A stretch of 64,000 nt of DNA from Chryseobacterium sp. LAM-KRS1 (GTDB taxonomy: Bacteria; Bacteroidota; Bacteroidia; Flavobacteriales; Weeksellaceae). Where the stretch lies: NCBI RefSeq assembly GCF_013184525.1, contig NZ_JAAOIZ010000006.1, forward strand, positions 186,001 through 250,000, read 5' to 3'. Positions 1 to 8,018 of this stretch are shown here, piece after piece (the stretch's first letter is position 1; every line of letters begins with the position of its first letter). The notes under the pieces are model-generated. The model did not search any database and was not told where the DNA came from. It worked only from the letters and a program-made list of their open reading frames with translations. Made by a program: the position numbers and the translations under genes.

Positions 1-1468
1 ATAAAGGATATTTTTTATTCGGATCAAAGTTTTTAGGTTTTATGATCCATGCATTCATCTGATCACCTGCATTATTTGGAATGGTAATGAATTCCTTCAC
101 GGCAAAATTATCTGCTTGTAATTTTTGAAGCTGGTCGTTATTGTTCTGAAGTTCTTTTACTGTTTTACCATTACCGTCCTTAAGTACAAAAGTATAAGGC
201 TTTGAAACAGAGGAGGAGGTTTCAATGAAATAATTATAGTTTTTGCTGAAATTAGCAGAGTTATTTCCTTCTGTATTGGAGATCAGCTGTGATTTCCCAT
301 TCTCAATATTGATTTTGGATACTACCTTGTTAATACTTCCTTTTTCAGTGGTCTGAACATAGATTTCTTTAGATTTTGGATTGTAGCCATAATAATCAGT
401 TACCTCCCAGTTTCCTTTTGTAACCTGCTTCTTCAGTTTACCATCTTTGTCATACCAATATAGGTGACGGTGCCCGTCTCTTTCTGATCCCCAAAGGAAA
501 GAATCATCCTCCAGGAATTCCAATGTTGGACTGTCCGTATCAATCCACTTATCATCTGTTTCTGTAAATAATTTTTGAACAGCACCGGTTTTTGTATTAA
601 CTTTTAAAACATCAGAAGCGTTTTGTATTCTTTCTGAAGTAATCAAAACCATTTCGTCAGGTTTTGCTGTCTGAAATACATTGGGAATATAATAATTCTT
701 GAAGGATCCAAGATTTAGGGGCATTGTTTTTCCTGAATCAAGACGGTATAATTGAGCTGATACAACAGAATTCTTTTCTCCGGCTTTTGGATATTTATAA
801 CGCATTTCTGTCGGATAAAGAGTTTTACCATAAATAGGAATATAAATTTCCGGAACCTGGCTTTCATCTGATTTTATGAAAACAATGGCATCCGAATTTT
901 TGGTCCATTCATACTGTCTTGCATGTCCGAATTCTTCTTCATATACCCAGTCAGCAAGTCCATTGATAATTGAGTTTTTCTTTCCGTCCGTCGTTATCTG
1001 AGTGATCTTTCCGGAATTCAGATCCTGAAAAAACAGGTTATTGTCTGCAATAAATGCCAGTTTAGATGCATCCGGTGAAAACCTGGGCTCCTGAACGGGT
1101 TTCCCTTCATTAACAGAAATGATTTTCCCTGATTTAAGGTCTTTAACTTCAAATTTCCCTAAAAACGAATGTCTATAAATAGGCTGTCTTTCTTTAAGCA
1201 AAAGAATTTTGGATTCATCATCGGAAAACTCATAGCTTTCAAACTGCCCGTCTACTATATTACCTTCTTTTTGAGAATTTTTATAAGAATATTTTGCGAT
1301 ACCGCCTTGCTCAATAACCAAGTAGTTTTCTCCGTTTTTCATGGAAGTAATTCCGGCAATGCCTTTCCCACGGTAATATCCTGAATATATTTTATCTAAT
1401 GTGATTTCTTGTGCAGATAGATTTTGAAGAGCTATGGCAACACCAAGACTTAATAGGATTTTTTTCAT
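1..1468 (-). CDS. Dipeptidyl peptidase IV-type (S9B) prolyl peptidase, N-terminal part, cut by window edge
   Basis: The reading frame opens at the ATG read leftward from 1468 and is still open at base 1, giving the first 489 residues. A signal peptide is visible (MKKILLSLGVAIALQNLSAQ), so the product is exported. What remains is the beta-propeller domain (DPPIV_N), and it carries the family's DWVYEEE motif near residue 180; in DPP IV the two glutamates of this motif bind the free N-terminus of the substrate. The alpha/beta-hydrolase domain with the Ser-Asp-His triad lies outside the window. Known members remove X-Pro dipeptides and serve peptide use in the periplasm. A complete Bacteroidota promoter lies just upstream (1488-1517). 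Membership of S9B is firm from the motif; the exact substrate is inference. Confidence 0.9.
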   Translation of the reverse strand, partial: MKKILLSLGVAIALQNLSAQEITLDKIYSGYYRGKGIAGITSMKNGENYLVIEQGGIAKYSYKNSQKEGNIVDGQFESYEFSDDESKILLLKERQPIYRHSFLGKFEVKDLKSGKIISVNEGKPVQEPRFSPDASKLAFIADNNLFFQDLNSGKITQITTDGKKNSIINGLADWVYEEEFGHARQYEWTKNSDAIVFIKSDESQVPEIYIPIYGKTLYPTEMRYKYPKAGEKNSVVSAQLYRLDSGKTMPLNLGSFKNYYIPNVFQTAKPDEMVLITSERIQNASDVLKVNTKTGAVQKLFTETDDKWIDTDSPTLEFLEDDSFLWGSERDGHRHLYWYDKDGKLKKQVTKGNWEVTDYYGYNPKSKEIYVQTTEKGSINKVVSKINIENGKSQLISNTEGNNSANFSKNYNYFIETSSSVSKPYTFVLKDGNGKTVKELQNNNDQLQKLQADNFAVKEFITIPNNAGDQMNAWIIKPKNFDPNKKYPL

Positions 1469-1487
1469 TTCTAATTTTAAACAGATT

Positions 1488-1517
1488 CAAAGATAATAAT
1501 TTTATCAAACGCACAAA
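1488..1517 (-). promoter_or_regulatory. Bacteroidota-type promoter of the DPP IV-like gene
   Basis: Read on the minus strand, TTTG (1517-1514), an 18-base spacer and TATCTTTG (1495-1488) match the Bacteroidota consensus TTTG-N17/19-TAnnTTTG exactly. The start codon follows about 20 bases downstream. Confidence 0.75.
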
Positions 1518-1588
1518 AAAGCTTTTTAATATAAGGCTTTGGCAAAAAAATTGAATGTATTATTACAAATCAAGCTAAAATAATAATT

Positions 1589-2062
1589 ATGGAAACGAAT
1601 GCATTCAATCAGAAATTAAATCGTTACGTTTTGAATGATCAAATAGTGTATACGGGTTTTTCGAGCTTTAAAGATGCTGAAGCATGTGCACAGAAAAAGG
1701 GCGGAACTTTAGTGGAAGTAAGCTTTAAAGATGGAAATGATAATCCGCAGATTTCAGATGAAGCAGGGCTTATTGAAAAAAAATTACATTATTATGTATA
1801 TGCAGGTGATGAATATAAATTTATCCATTCCTCAGATCCGGGATTCAGAAAATACGCAGACGATCTGCAGAAAATAAAAGCTAAGATGCGTCAGGATGCT
1901 CCTGACGAAAGATATTTAGCCAATTTTGAAATTGAAAATGCAGAAGATCCGATTATTGTGATCAAAAATGATCGTTTAGAATCGGTTACTTCAAGAGAGC
2001 GTTCAAAATATTTGAAACACGCTGAAGTTTATGAAATAGGGGTATCCCTGCCAAAATCTTAA
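1589..2062 (+). CDS. Hypothetical protein, 157 aa
   Basis: A soluble, charged protein with no signal peptide and no membrane segment that I recognise. It is rich in Asp, Glu and Lys, with a helical middle (about residues 88-105, KYADDLQKIKAKMRQDAPDE) and a short beta-like end. It starts at an ATG preceded by an A/T-rich leader and is followed after 12 bases by a small Lys-rich protein, so the two are probably co-transcribed and share the perfect palindromic terminator at 2265-2304. I do not recognise the family. Coding status is supported by length, composition and the tight spacing to the next gene. Confidence 0.7.
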   Translation: METNAFNQKLNRYVLNDQIVYTGFSSFKDAEACAQKKGGTLVEVSFKDGNDNPQISDEAGLIEKKLHYYVYAGDEYKFIHSSDPGFRKYADDLQKIKAKMRQDAPDERYLANFEIENAEDPIIVIKNDRLESVTSRERSKYLKHAEVYEIGVSLPKS

Positions 2063-2074
2063 AAAAATAGCATC

Positions 2075-2260
2075 ATGAGCAAGACAAAATATTCAGATAA
2101 AGCTCAGGAAAAAGTAGGAAAAGTAATGCACGAATTCAAAGAGGGTAAATTAAAATCTTCTTCTGGAAAAAAAGTGACAAGTAAGAAACAAGCTGTTGCA
2201 ATCGGAATTTCTGAAGCAAGAGAGAAAGGCTTGAAAGTGCCTAAAAAGAAAAAAGACTAA
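2075..2260 (+). CDS. Small Lys-rich DUF6496-like protein
   Basis: A 61-residue, strongly basic protein. The pattern KAQEKVGKVMHEFKEGKLKS followed by a Ser/Gly/Lys stretch, KQAVAIGISEAREKG and a poly-Lys tail is that of the DUF6496 family as I know it; these are short proteins found in many bacteria, often as several copies, of unknown role (histone-like or stress-linked binding has been suggested by composition only). It lies 12 bases after the 157-residue hypothetical gene and directly before a strong terminator, so it is the last gene of a two-gene unit. Confidence 0.75.
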   Translation: MSKTKYSDKAQEKVGKVMHEFKEGKLKSSSGKKVTSKKQAVAIGISEAREKGLKVPKKKKD

Positions 2261-2264
2261 CTTA

Positions 2265-2304
2265 AAATAAAAGCTGCCGGAGAATTCTCCGGCAGCTTTT
2301 ATTT
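2265..2304. terminator. Perfect 40-bp palindrome, bidirectional terminator
   Basis: A perfect inverted repeat centred at 2284/2285 (core GCTGCCGGAGAATTCTCCGGC) flanked by A-rich and T-rich arms. It sits between two convergent genes (stop codons at 2260 and 2370), so it can end transcription from either side. Confidence 0.9.
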
Positions 2305-2369
2305 ATAATATTGACCTAAAAATTATAAGGGTCTCAATTTTTTAAATTTCTCAATTCAGCAATTTCACC

Positions 2370-4028
2370 CTAATAATTATACAGCATGCTATAGTATTCA
2401 TCAGCCATTCTATCGCTGTTAAACTGATGCTTAACATCGTCCATGGCATTGTACTGTATTTTCCTCCAGCTGTCTGCATTATCGTAGTAGGTTGGGAGGA
2501 TCTGGTTTTCCAGGATTTCATATAACTGGTTTAAATCATAGTTGTCCTGTTCGTAGATGCTCATATTCAGGTAATCTGCTTTTTGAACGACAAAAGAGTT
2601 TTGCCCGTGTCTTGCAAACTCAGGAATCCAGCCGTCATCTGTCGAAAGATTTACAGAACCATTCATAGCTGCAGTCATTCCTGAAGTTCCTGAAGCTTCT
2701 CTTGGAACCCTGGGATTATTCAGCCATAGGTCTGAACCCTGTTTTAGTGATTTGCTTAAAGAAAGCTCATAACCTGTAAGGACAGCCATGTTTTTATGAT
2801 TTTTACTTTCTTCTACCAGTGTATTGAACGTAGAAATGGCAGAATAATCCATTGGATAGGGTTTCCCTGCCCAAATTATCTGAACAGGATGTTCAGGATT
2901 ATTCAATAACTTGTAAAATCTGTCCTTATCGTGCAAAAGCAGATCAGCACGTTTATAACCGGCAAATCTCCTTGCCCAGACTATAGTAAAAATGTTTGGA
3001 TTGAAAAGATTTCCTGTTTGATCGGCAACGATTTTAAAGAGTCTCTTTTTTAAATATTTTTTACGGTAATCAAATGCCTGATCGTCTCTTTCATCTTTGG
3101 AGTTGTAGAGGCGCTTATCTGCCCAGTATTTAAATTCCTGTGCGTTGGTGATTGATTTGATTTCGCAAATTCCGGGATATTTACTCCACATTGCTCTGGA
3201 AACCACACCGTGAAGTTGTGAAACACCATTGGCAACTTTAGCCATTTTTAATGCACAAAGAGAATGATTGAAACGCTCATCATCTACTCCTTCTATGCTT
3301 TTGGCTTCTTCCATACTAAAGCCTGAAAAATAAGACATGTCATAACATAATTTCAGATTATGTTTTTCATTTCCCGCTTCTTCAGGAGTGTGCGTTGTGA
3401 AAACAAGTTTCTCTTTTACTTTGCTTAAATCTCCATTGTATTTTCTTAATAAATAAAATGCAGCGGGTAGAGCATGTGCTTCATTCAGATGATAAATATC
3501 TCTTTCCAGATTCATTTCGTCCAGTAATTGGGCACCTCCTTTTCCCAGTAATATATATTGAGCCAGCTTTGTCGATTCATTGGCATCATATAGTTTATGA
3601 CAGATTGTTTTTGAAACGTGGTCATTTTCCGGTACATCTGTTGATAGAAAAAACATAGGGGTGGTATGGAAAATTTCAGGATCCAGATACCATACTTTCA
3701 CCCAAACAGGAGCGCTGTGGATTTCAATTTGGAATTTTATTCCGGTATCTTCCAAAAAACTATACATTTTTTTTGTCCATACCGGCTGTAGTGTCTGATC
3801 GTGGTTTCTTGCCTGATCATAGTAGCCGAATTTCCAGAGTATTCCTATTCCTATAAAATCCTGCTTTAAATTATAGGCGCTTCTCATGTGTGAACCGGCT
3901 AAAAAGCCCAGTCCTCCGGAATATATTTTTAAAACCTGTTCAATGGCAAATTCCATTGAAAAATAGGCAACTTTTTTTGAATATTGGGGATTGGTATTAA
4001 AAGGTATTTTAAAGTTTTTAAAATCCAT
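2370..4028 (-). CDS. GT35 alpha-glucan (glycogen) phosphorylase homologue lacking the PLP lysine
   Basis: A 552-residue protein of the short alpha-glucan phosphorylase type (TIGR02094-like). It shows the N-terminal AYFSMEF...IYSGGLGFLAGSH block, FTTHTPEEAG, the phosphate-site region WARRFAGYKR, and the PLP-site region EASGTSGMTAAMNG. In active phosphorylases the residue after GM/NM in that last motif is the lysine that carries pyridoxal phosphate (Lys680 in rabbit muscle enzyme); here the codon at 2675-2673 is ACT, giving Thr452. The protein is therefore likely to lack normal phosphorolysis, or to work differently. A longer frame opens with TTG at 4037; I chose the ATG at 4028. It stands alone, convergent with the small genes to its left. 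Family assignment is firm; activity is doubtful. Confidence 0.85.
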   Translation of the reverse strand: MDFKNFKIPFNTNPQYSKKVAYFSMEFAIEQVLKIYSGGLGFLAGSHMRSAYNLKQDFIGIGILWKFGYYDQARNHDQTLQPVWTKKMYSFLEDTGIKFQIEIHSAPVWVKVWYLDPEIFHTTPMFFLSTDVPENDHVSKTICHKLYDANESTKLAQYILLGKGGAQLLDEMNLERDIYHLNEAHALPAAFYLLRKYNGDLSKVKEKLVFTTHTPEEAGNEKHNLKLCYDMSYFSGFSMEEAKSIEGVDDERFNHSLCALKMAKVANGVSQLHGVVSRAMWSKYPGICEIKSITNAQEFKYWADKRLYNSKDERDDQAFDYRKKYLKKRLFKIVADQTGNLFNPNIFTIVWARRFAGYKRADLLLHDKDRFYKLLNNPEHPVQIIWAGKPYPMDYSAISTFNTLVEESKNHKNMAVLTGYELSLSKSLKQGSDLWLNNPRVPREASGTSGMTAAMNGSVNLSTDDGWIPEFARHGQNSFVVQKADYLNMSIYEQDNYDLNQLYEILENQILPTYYDNADSWRKIQYNAMDDVKHQFNSDRMADEYYSMLYNY

Positions 4029-4228
4029 GTATCGCAATTTTGTATTTAAAAGCCAAAGGTATTGAATATGAAAGTAAACTATACATTAATTATTTGACAA
4101 TTTATTTTTAAAAATATCTGTTGAATAGTTTTTTTGCTTACCTTTAAGTGTAATTTTTTGATAATCAAAAACTTCTCAGATGAAACTTTAGGTTCCATGT
4201 TTTATTAACCATTAATAAAAAGGCAGTC

Positions 4229-5026
4229 ATGAAAAAGGTGTTTTCCGATGAAGATTTAATCAAGAATCTAAGCTTATATTACCTGAATCGACATTTGAAA
4301 AAAAAGCCGATAGAAAAGTATCATCGTAAAATAGACGAATCTCAGCTTCATGACCGCGAAAAGTATAAGAAAAAATCAGAAATTTTACTGTTAAATTCTT
4401 TTATGCATCATTTTCCTGATGTTAAATTTGAAAACCTTACCTGTGAAAGTCCCGACTTTATCGCTAATTTAAATGATAAAAAAATTGGGATAGAACTCAC
4501 TGAGGTGATCAATCATTTGGAAATGAAGAAGATAGAAAGTAATCTTAACAAGATTTTCCGTCAGGCTGAAATATTATTAGAACAAGAAGACACTACGAAA
4601 TATCGTGGTGTTTATTTTTTAGAATTTCATTCGGATTTCAGGTTTGATAATCCCGAGGAACACCAGGAAAGTATTCTTGCCATCTGTAAGAGCATAAAGA
4701 AAAACAAACCGGTAGGCTGCGTTAAAAAAATCAGGAAGTCTTTTCATCGTAGAAATGTATTTATTACACATGAATACAGTATGAATTTATTTGATGAATT
4801 ATGCTCGGATAAAATACTTGAACTGATTGAGAAAAAGAATGAAAAATTTCCTTATTACGACACTTCAGTAGACGAATGCTGGCTTGTGATCGTTTCAGAT
4901 ATGAATTCTATTGCATCACGATATACCTTTATTCAGGATAAAGAACATCTGAATGAAGTCAAAAGTCCTTTTCACAAAATTTTCCATCTTGAGAATTTAT
5001 GTGGGAATTTGACAAGTATAAAATAA
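4229..5026 (+). CDS. Hypothetical protein with a possible PD-(D/E)XK nuclease-like core
   Basis: A 265-residue soluble protein. I do not recognise the family, but residues 51-92 look like a PD-(D/E)XK core: an N-terminal helix with Glu51, a strand with SPDF (Asp76), a turn, and a hydrophobic strand IGIELTEV (Glu89, with Thr91 where the catalytic Lys would sit). The C-terminal half alternates helices and strands (CWLVIVSDM near residue 225). No partner genes of a restriction or defence system flank it; the neighbours are a phosphorylase homologue on the other strand and a secreted T9SS cargo gene. The Lys-to-Thr change leaves nuclease activity uncertain. Nuclease-like fold is inference from the motif spacing only. 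Confidence 0.6.
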   Translation: MKKVFSDEDLIKNLSLYYLNRHLKKKPIEKYHRKIDESQLHDREKYKKKSEILLLNSFMHHFPDVKFENLTCESPDFIANLNDKKIGIELTEVINHLEMKKIESNLNKIFRQAEILLEQEDTTKYRGVYFLEFHSDFRFDNPEEHQESILAICKSIKKNKPVGCVKKIRKSFHRRNVFITHEYSMNLFDELCSDKILELIEKKNEKFPYYDTSVDECWLVIVSDMNSIASRYTFIQDKEHLNEVKSPFHKIFHLENLCGNLTSIK

Positions 5027-5188
5027 TTCTTTAATAGATGTGTTTTTGTTTAATAATTACATATTTTTAATATGTATTGTTAATGATTTTTGTTATTTTA
5101 TAAATTTTAATGAAATAATAAGTATATTTGATATATGTGTTGTGTATTGATTTAATTATTGATTAATTTCTAACAAAAGCATATATTC

Positions 5189-7288
5189 ATGAGGAAAAAT
5201 TTACTTATTATTTTTTTATTGATCTCACAAATCCTCTTTTCCCAGGCAGATTGTTCATCTGCATTATCGGTTTGTGGAAATTCAAGCATTACATATTCTC
5301 CCACAGGAATTGGAGCTGTAAATGAAAATTTAGGAGGGTGCTTAATAACAGGCGAACACAATTCAATTTGGTATAAACTTACTATTGCCACTGGCGGAAC
5401 GCTTACTTTTGATTTGGTGCCCAATGATCCGGATGCGGATTATGATTGGGCTATTTATGGTCCTAATGTAGCTTGCGGAAGTTTAGGATCTCCTATACGC
5501 TGTAATGCTGCAACTGTGATTGGTGTAGGTCCGTCTACAGGATTAAATATGACAAGTACGATTGTAGATGCGCCTGGTGGATCACTGACTCCTTATTGTA
5601 AATATTTAGATGTTTTGCCAGGTCAGACTTATTATTTATATATAGATAACTGGGTGGGTGCTGCCAGTACTACAATGGCTCCGTTTTCTTTGACCTGGGG
5701 AGGTACTGCTGCCTTGGCGTCTCCTTTCACTGATCCTGCGATACAGCCACATCCATTTGTCCCTCCGGGAGTTCCCGCGGCTAATCCGGCTGACCCACGT
5801 GAAGTTATTATATGTAATAGTCCGGCTGTTTTTGATTTCAGTACTTTGACGGCAGGCATTCTTAATGCGAACCCTAATTTCCAGATAACGTACCATACCT
5901 CACAAAATGATGCCCTTTCCGGTGCAAGCCCTATTTTAACTCCCATTACCGTTAATACAACAACAACTTATTATTTCAGTATACATTATCAGGATCCTGC
6001 GAATCCCAACAATCCAATCAATTCATGCAGGCAGGTGGGTGCCTTTAAATTTAAGCTGGGAAATATAACGGGGAATAACGTTTCTTTATTTGCCTGCAAC
6101 AATAATAATGCGGGTACGGCAACATTTGATCTTACAACTGCTGCTGTTTTTGGTGATCCTACAGCAGTTAAAAAATATTATCCGTCTTTAAACGATCTTA
6201 ATGCAGGTACTAATGAAATTCTGAATCCTTCTGCATATGTATCTGCTGAAGCAACAGTATATGTAAAAATAATTTCCCAGCTGGGATGTATTGGAACAGG
6301 GATGATTTATCTTAAGTTTTATCCTGTGGTGGTTGTAAATGATGCTATTTTGAGATCATGTTTTATTGAGGGCGCCTCCTCTACAGCGTCTTTTAATCTT
6401 ACCGCCGCATCGGTTACTACACAGGCACCCGTAACCAAGAAATATTATCCTTCACTTACTGACGCGGTGAATGGAACAAATGAAATCGCAACACCGTCTG
6501 CGTACATCGCTTCTAATGGTGTGGTATACATAAAAGTATTCAATTCAAATAATTGTTTTGCCGTCGCAAAAGTTACTCTAGCTGTGCTCCCACCGGTAAA
6601 ATCGACAGTCCTTACTGATAAAACCATCTGTATGGAGGACACTACCACATTGGATGCCGGTCCCGGCTTCGATTCATACCTCTGGAGTACAGGAGCTACA
6701 ACCCAGGCGATCACAAATGTAAGCGTAGGGACTTATTGGGTAAAACTAAAAACTGGAGAATGCATCACAACTCAGGAGGTAAAAGTGTATGCAAGTGAGC
6801 AGCCGGTAATATCCAATATAGATATTTCGACCAACACTATTACAGTTACGGTTAACGGAGGAACACCTCCTTATCAATATTCATTAGATAATATCAACTG
6901 GCAGACTTCTAATGTATTTAGCAATGTACCGAGAGGAGATAGCCAGGTTTATGTAAAGGATTCTTATGACTGTGATCCAATTGATATTACTGTGGTGGTA
7001 CCGAACCTGATCAATGTAATTACACCGAATAATGATGGAATTAATGATGTAATTGATTATTCAGCGCTGGCTAACAAACAAAATTTAATATTGAGTATCT
7101 TCGACAGGTATGGTAATAAGGTTCACCAAGCCGACAAAACAAATGGATATAAATGGGATGGTACTACCAATGGCAGTAAAAAGGTTCCTACAGGGACATA
7201 TTGGTACTCTGTAACCTGGAACGAAAATGATAAGAAAAATACACCGGTTAAATTCTCAAGCTGGATACTGGTGAAAAACAGGGATTAA
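5189..7288 (+). CDS. Secreted repeat protein with gliding-motility-associated C-terminal domain (T9SS cargo)
   Basis: A 699-residue exported protein. Residues 1-19 form a signal peptide (cleavage after FSQ). Residues 20-170 are a Cys-containing beta domain of the kind found at the N-terminus of such surface proteins. Residues 300-378 and 388-468 are two clear copies of one domain, both holding KKYYPSL and GTNEI...PSAY, with a looser third copy at 208-290. Residues 556-592 resemble a SprB-type repeat (GGTPPYQYSLDN). Residues 607-699 are the gliding-motility-associated C-terminal domain (ITPNNDGINDV, IFDRYGNKV, WDGTTNG, VPTGTYWY), a type B sorting signal for the type IX secretion system whose core genes lie at 19.0-23.7 kb. 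Likely role is a cell-surface or adhesion protein; the ligand cannot be told. A terminator follows at 7303. Confidence 0.9.
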   Translation: MRKNLLIIFLLISQILFSQADCSSALSVCGNSSITYSPTGIGAVNENLGGCLITGEHNSIWYKLTIATGGTLTFDLVPNDPDADYDWAIYGPNVACGSLGSPIRCNAATVIGVGPSTGLNMTSTIVDAPGGSLTPYCKYLDVLPGQTYYLYIDNWVGAASTTMAPFSLTWGGTAALASPFTDPAIQPHPFVPPGVPAANPADPREVIICNSPAVFDFSTLTAGILNANPNFQITYHTSQNDALSGASPILTPITVNTTTTYYFSIHYQDPANPNNPINSCRQVGAFKFKLGNITGNNVSLFACNNNNAGTATFDLTTAAVFGDPTAVKKYYPSLNDLNAGTNEILNPSAYVSAEATVYVKIISQLGCIGTGMIYLKFYPVVVVNDAILRSCFIEGASSTASFNLTAASVTTQAPVTKKYYPSLTDAVNGTNEIATPSAYIASNGVVYIKVFNSNNCFAVAKVTLAVLPPVKSTVLTDKTICMEDTTTLDAGPGFDSYLWSTGATTQAITNVSVGTYWVKLKTGECITTQEVKVYASEQPVISNIDISTNTITVTVNGGTPPYQYSLDNINWQTSNVFSNVPRGDSQVYVKDSYDCDPIDITVVVPNLINVITPNNDGINDVIDYSALANKQNLILSIFDRYGNKVHQADKTNGYKWDGTTNGSKKVPTGTYWYSVTWNENDKKNTPVKFSSWILVKNRD

Positions 7289-7302
7289 TATTTGATAATC
7301 AT

Positions 7303-7336
7303 AAAAAAAAACCATCCTAAAAAGATGGTTTTTTCT
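7303..7336 (+). terminator. Rho-independent terminator after the T9SS cargo gene
   Basis: Stem AAAACCATC / GATGGTTTT with a seven-base loop and a following T-rich run, beginning about 15 bases after the stop codon. Confidence 0.85.
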
Positions 7337-7359
7337 TTCAATATTTTTAAATTTAATGT

Positions 7360-7950
7360 ATGAAAGAATTATTTATTAAACGATTCAGTTATTATAAATC
7401 TCTTGGAGACAGGGCTTTTGAACAACTGTCAGAAGAGCAGCTATTCTGGCAGTTTAATAACGAGAGCAATTCCATTGCAGTAATTGTAAAGCATGTTGCA
7501 GGAAATATGATTTCACGATGGACGAATTTTTTAACAGAAGATGGAGAAAAAGAATATAGAAACCGCGATGAAGAATTTGTCAATGCATTTAAAACAAAGG
7601 AGGAGGTTATCAATTTCTGGGAAAAAGGCTGGAGTTGTTTATTGAATGCATTAGATCAGATCACTGATGAAAACCTGTATGCTACGATTTATATTAGAGG
7701 AGAAGGGCATACGGTTTTAGATGCTGTTTTTCGTCAGCTGGCCCATTATCCCTATCATATCGGGCAGATCGTTTATATTGCTAAAATGATAAAAAATGAT
7801 GATTGGAAAACGCTTTCGATTCCAAGAAATAAATCTCAGGAGTTCAACATGGAAATGAAAAATAAATGGAATGATACTGAATTTAAAGGTAATTCCTCAC
7901 CCGTTTGTTTTGAAAATAACCCGGAAGTCAGAGACGATTACAAACAATAG
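7360..7950 (+). CDS. DinB-like DUF1572 protein
   Basis: A 196-residue cytoplasmic four-helix-bundle protein of the DinB/YfiT superfamily, DUF1572 branch. The three metal-binding histidines expected for the fold are visible: one in VIVKHVAGN and two in AHYPYHIGQ. Members of the superfamily include bacillithiol- or mycothiol-dependent transferases, but the function of DUF1572 is not established. The start ATG follows directly on the preceding terminator, so it has its own promoter or none clear to me. It is followed by mtaB after 68 bases with an own -7 element in between. Confidence 0.85.
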   Translation: MKELFIKRFSYYKSLGDRAFEQLSEEQLFWQFNNESNSIAVIVKHVAGNMISRWTNFLTEDGEKEYRNRDEEFVNAFKTKEEVINFWEKGWSCLLNALDQITDENLYATIYIRGEGHTVLDAVFRQLAHYPYHIGQIVYIAKMIKNDDWKTLSIPRNKSQEFNMEMKNKWNDTEFKGNSSPVCFENNPEVRDDYKQ

Positions 7951-7983
7951 ACCGAATCAATTTAGAGTCTTTATTTAAATTAC

Positions 7984-7991
7984 TATCTTTG
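7984..7991 (+). promoter_or_regulatory. -7 element before mtaB
   Basis: TATCTTTG matches the Bacteroidota -7 consensus TAnnTTTG. No exact TTTG is found 17-19 bases upstream (TTTA is present), so this is a half-supported promoter. It lies 27 bases before the mtaB start. Confidence 0.5.
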
Positions 7992-8018
7992 CACTCATAA
8001 AATTCAGGACTGATAAAA

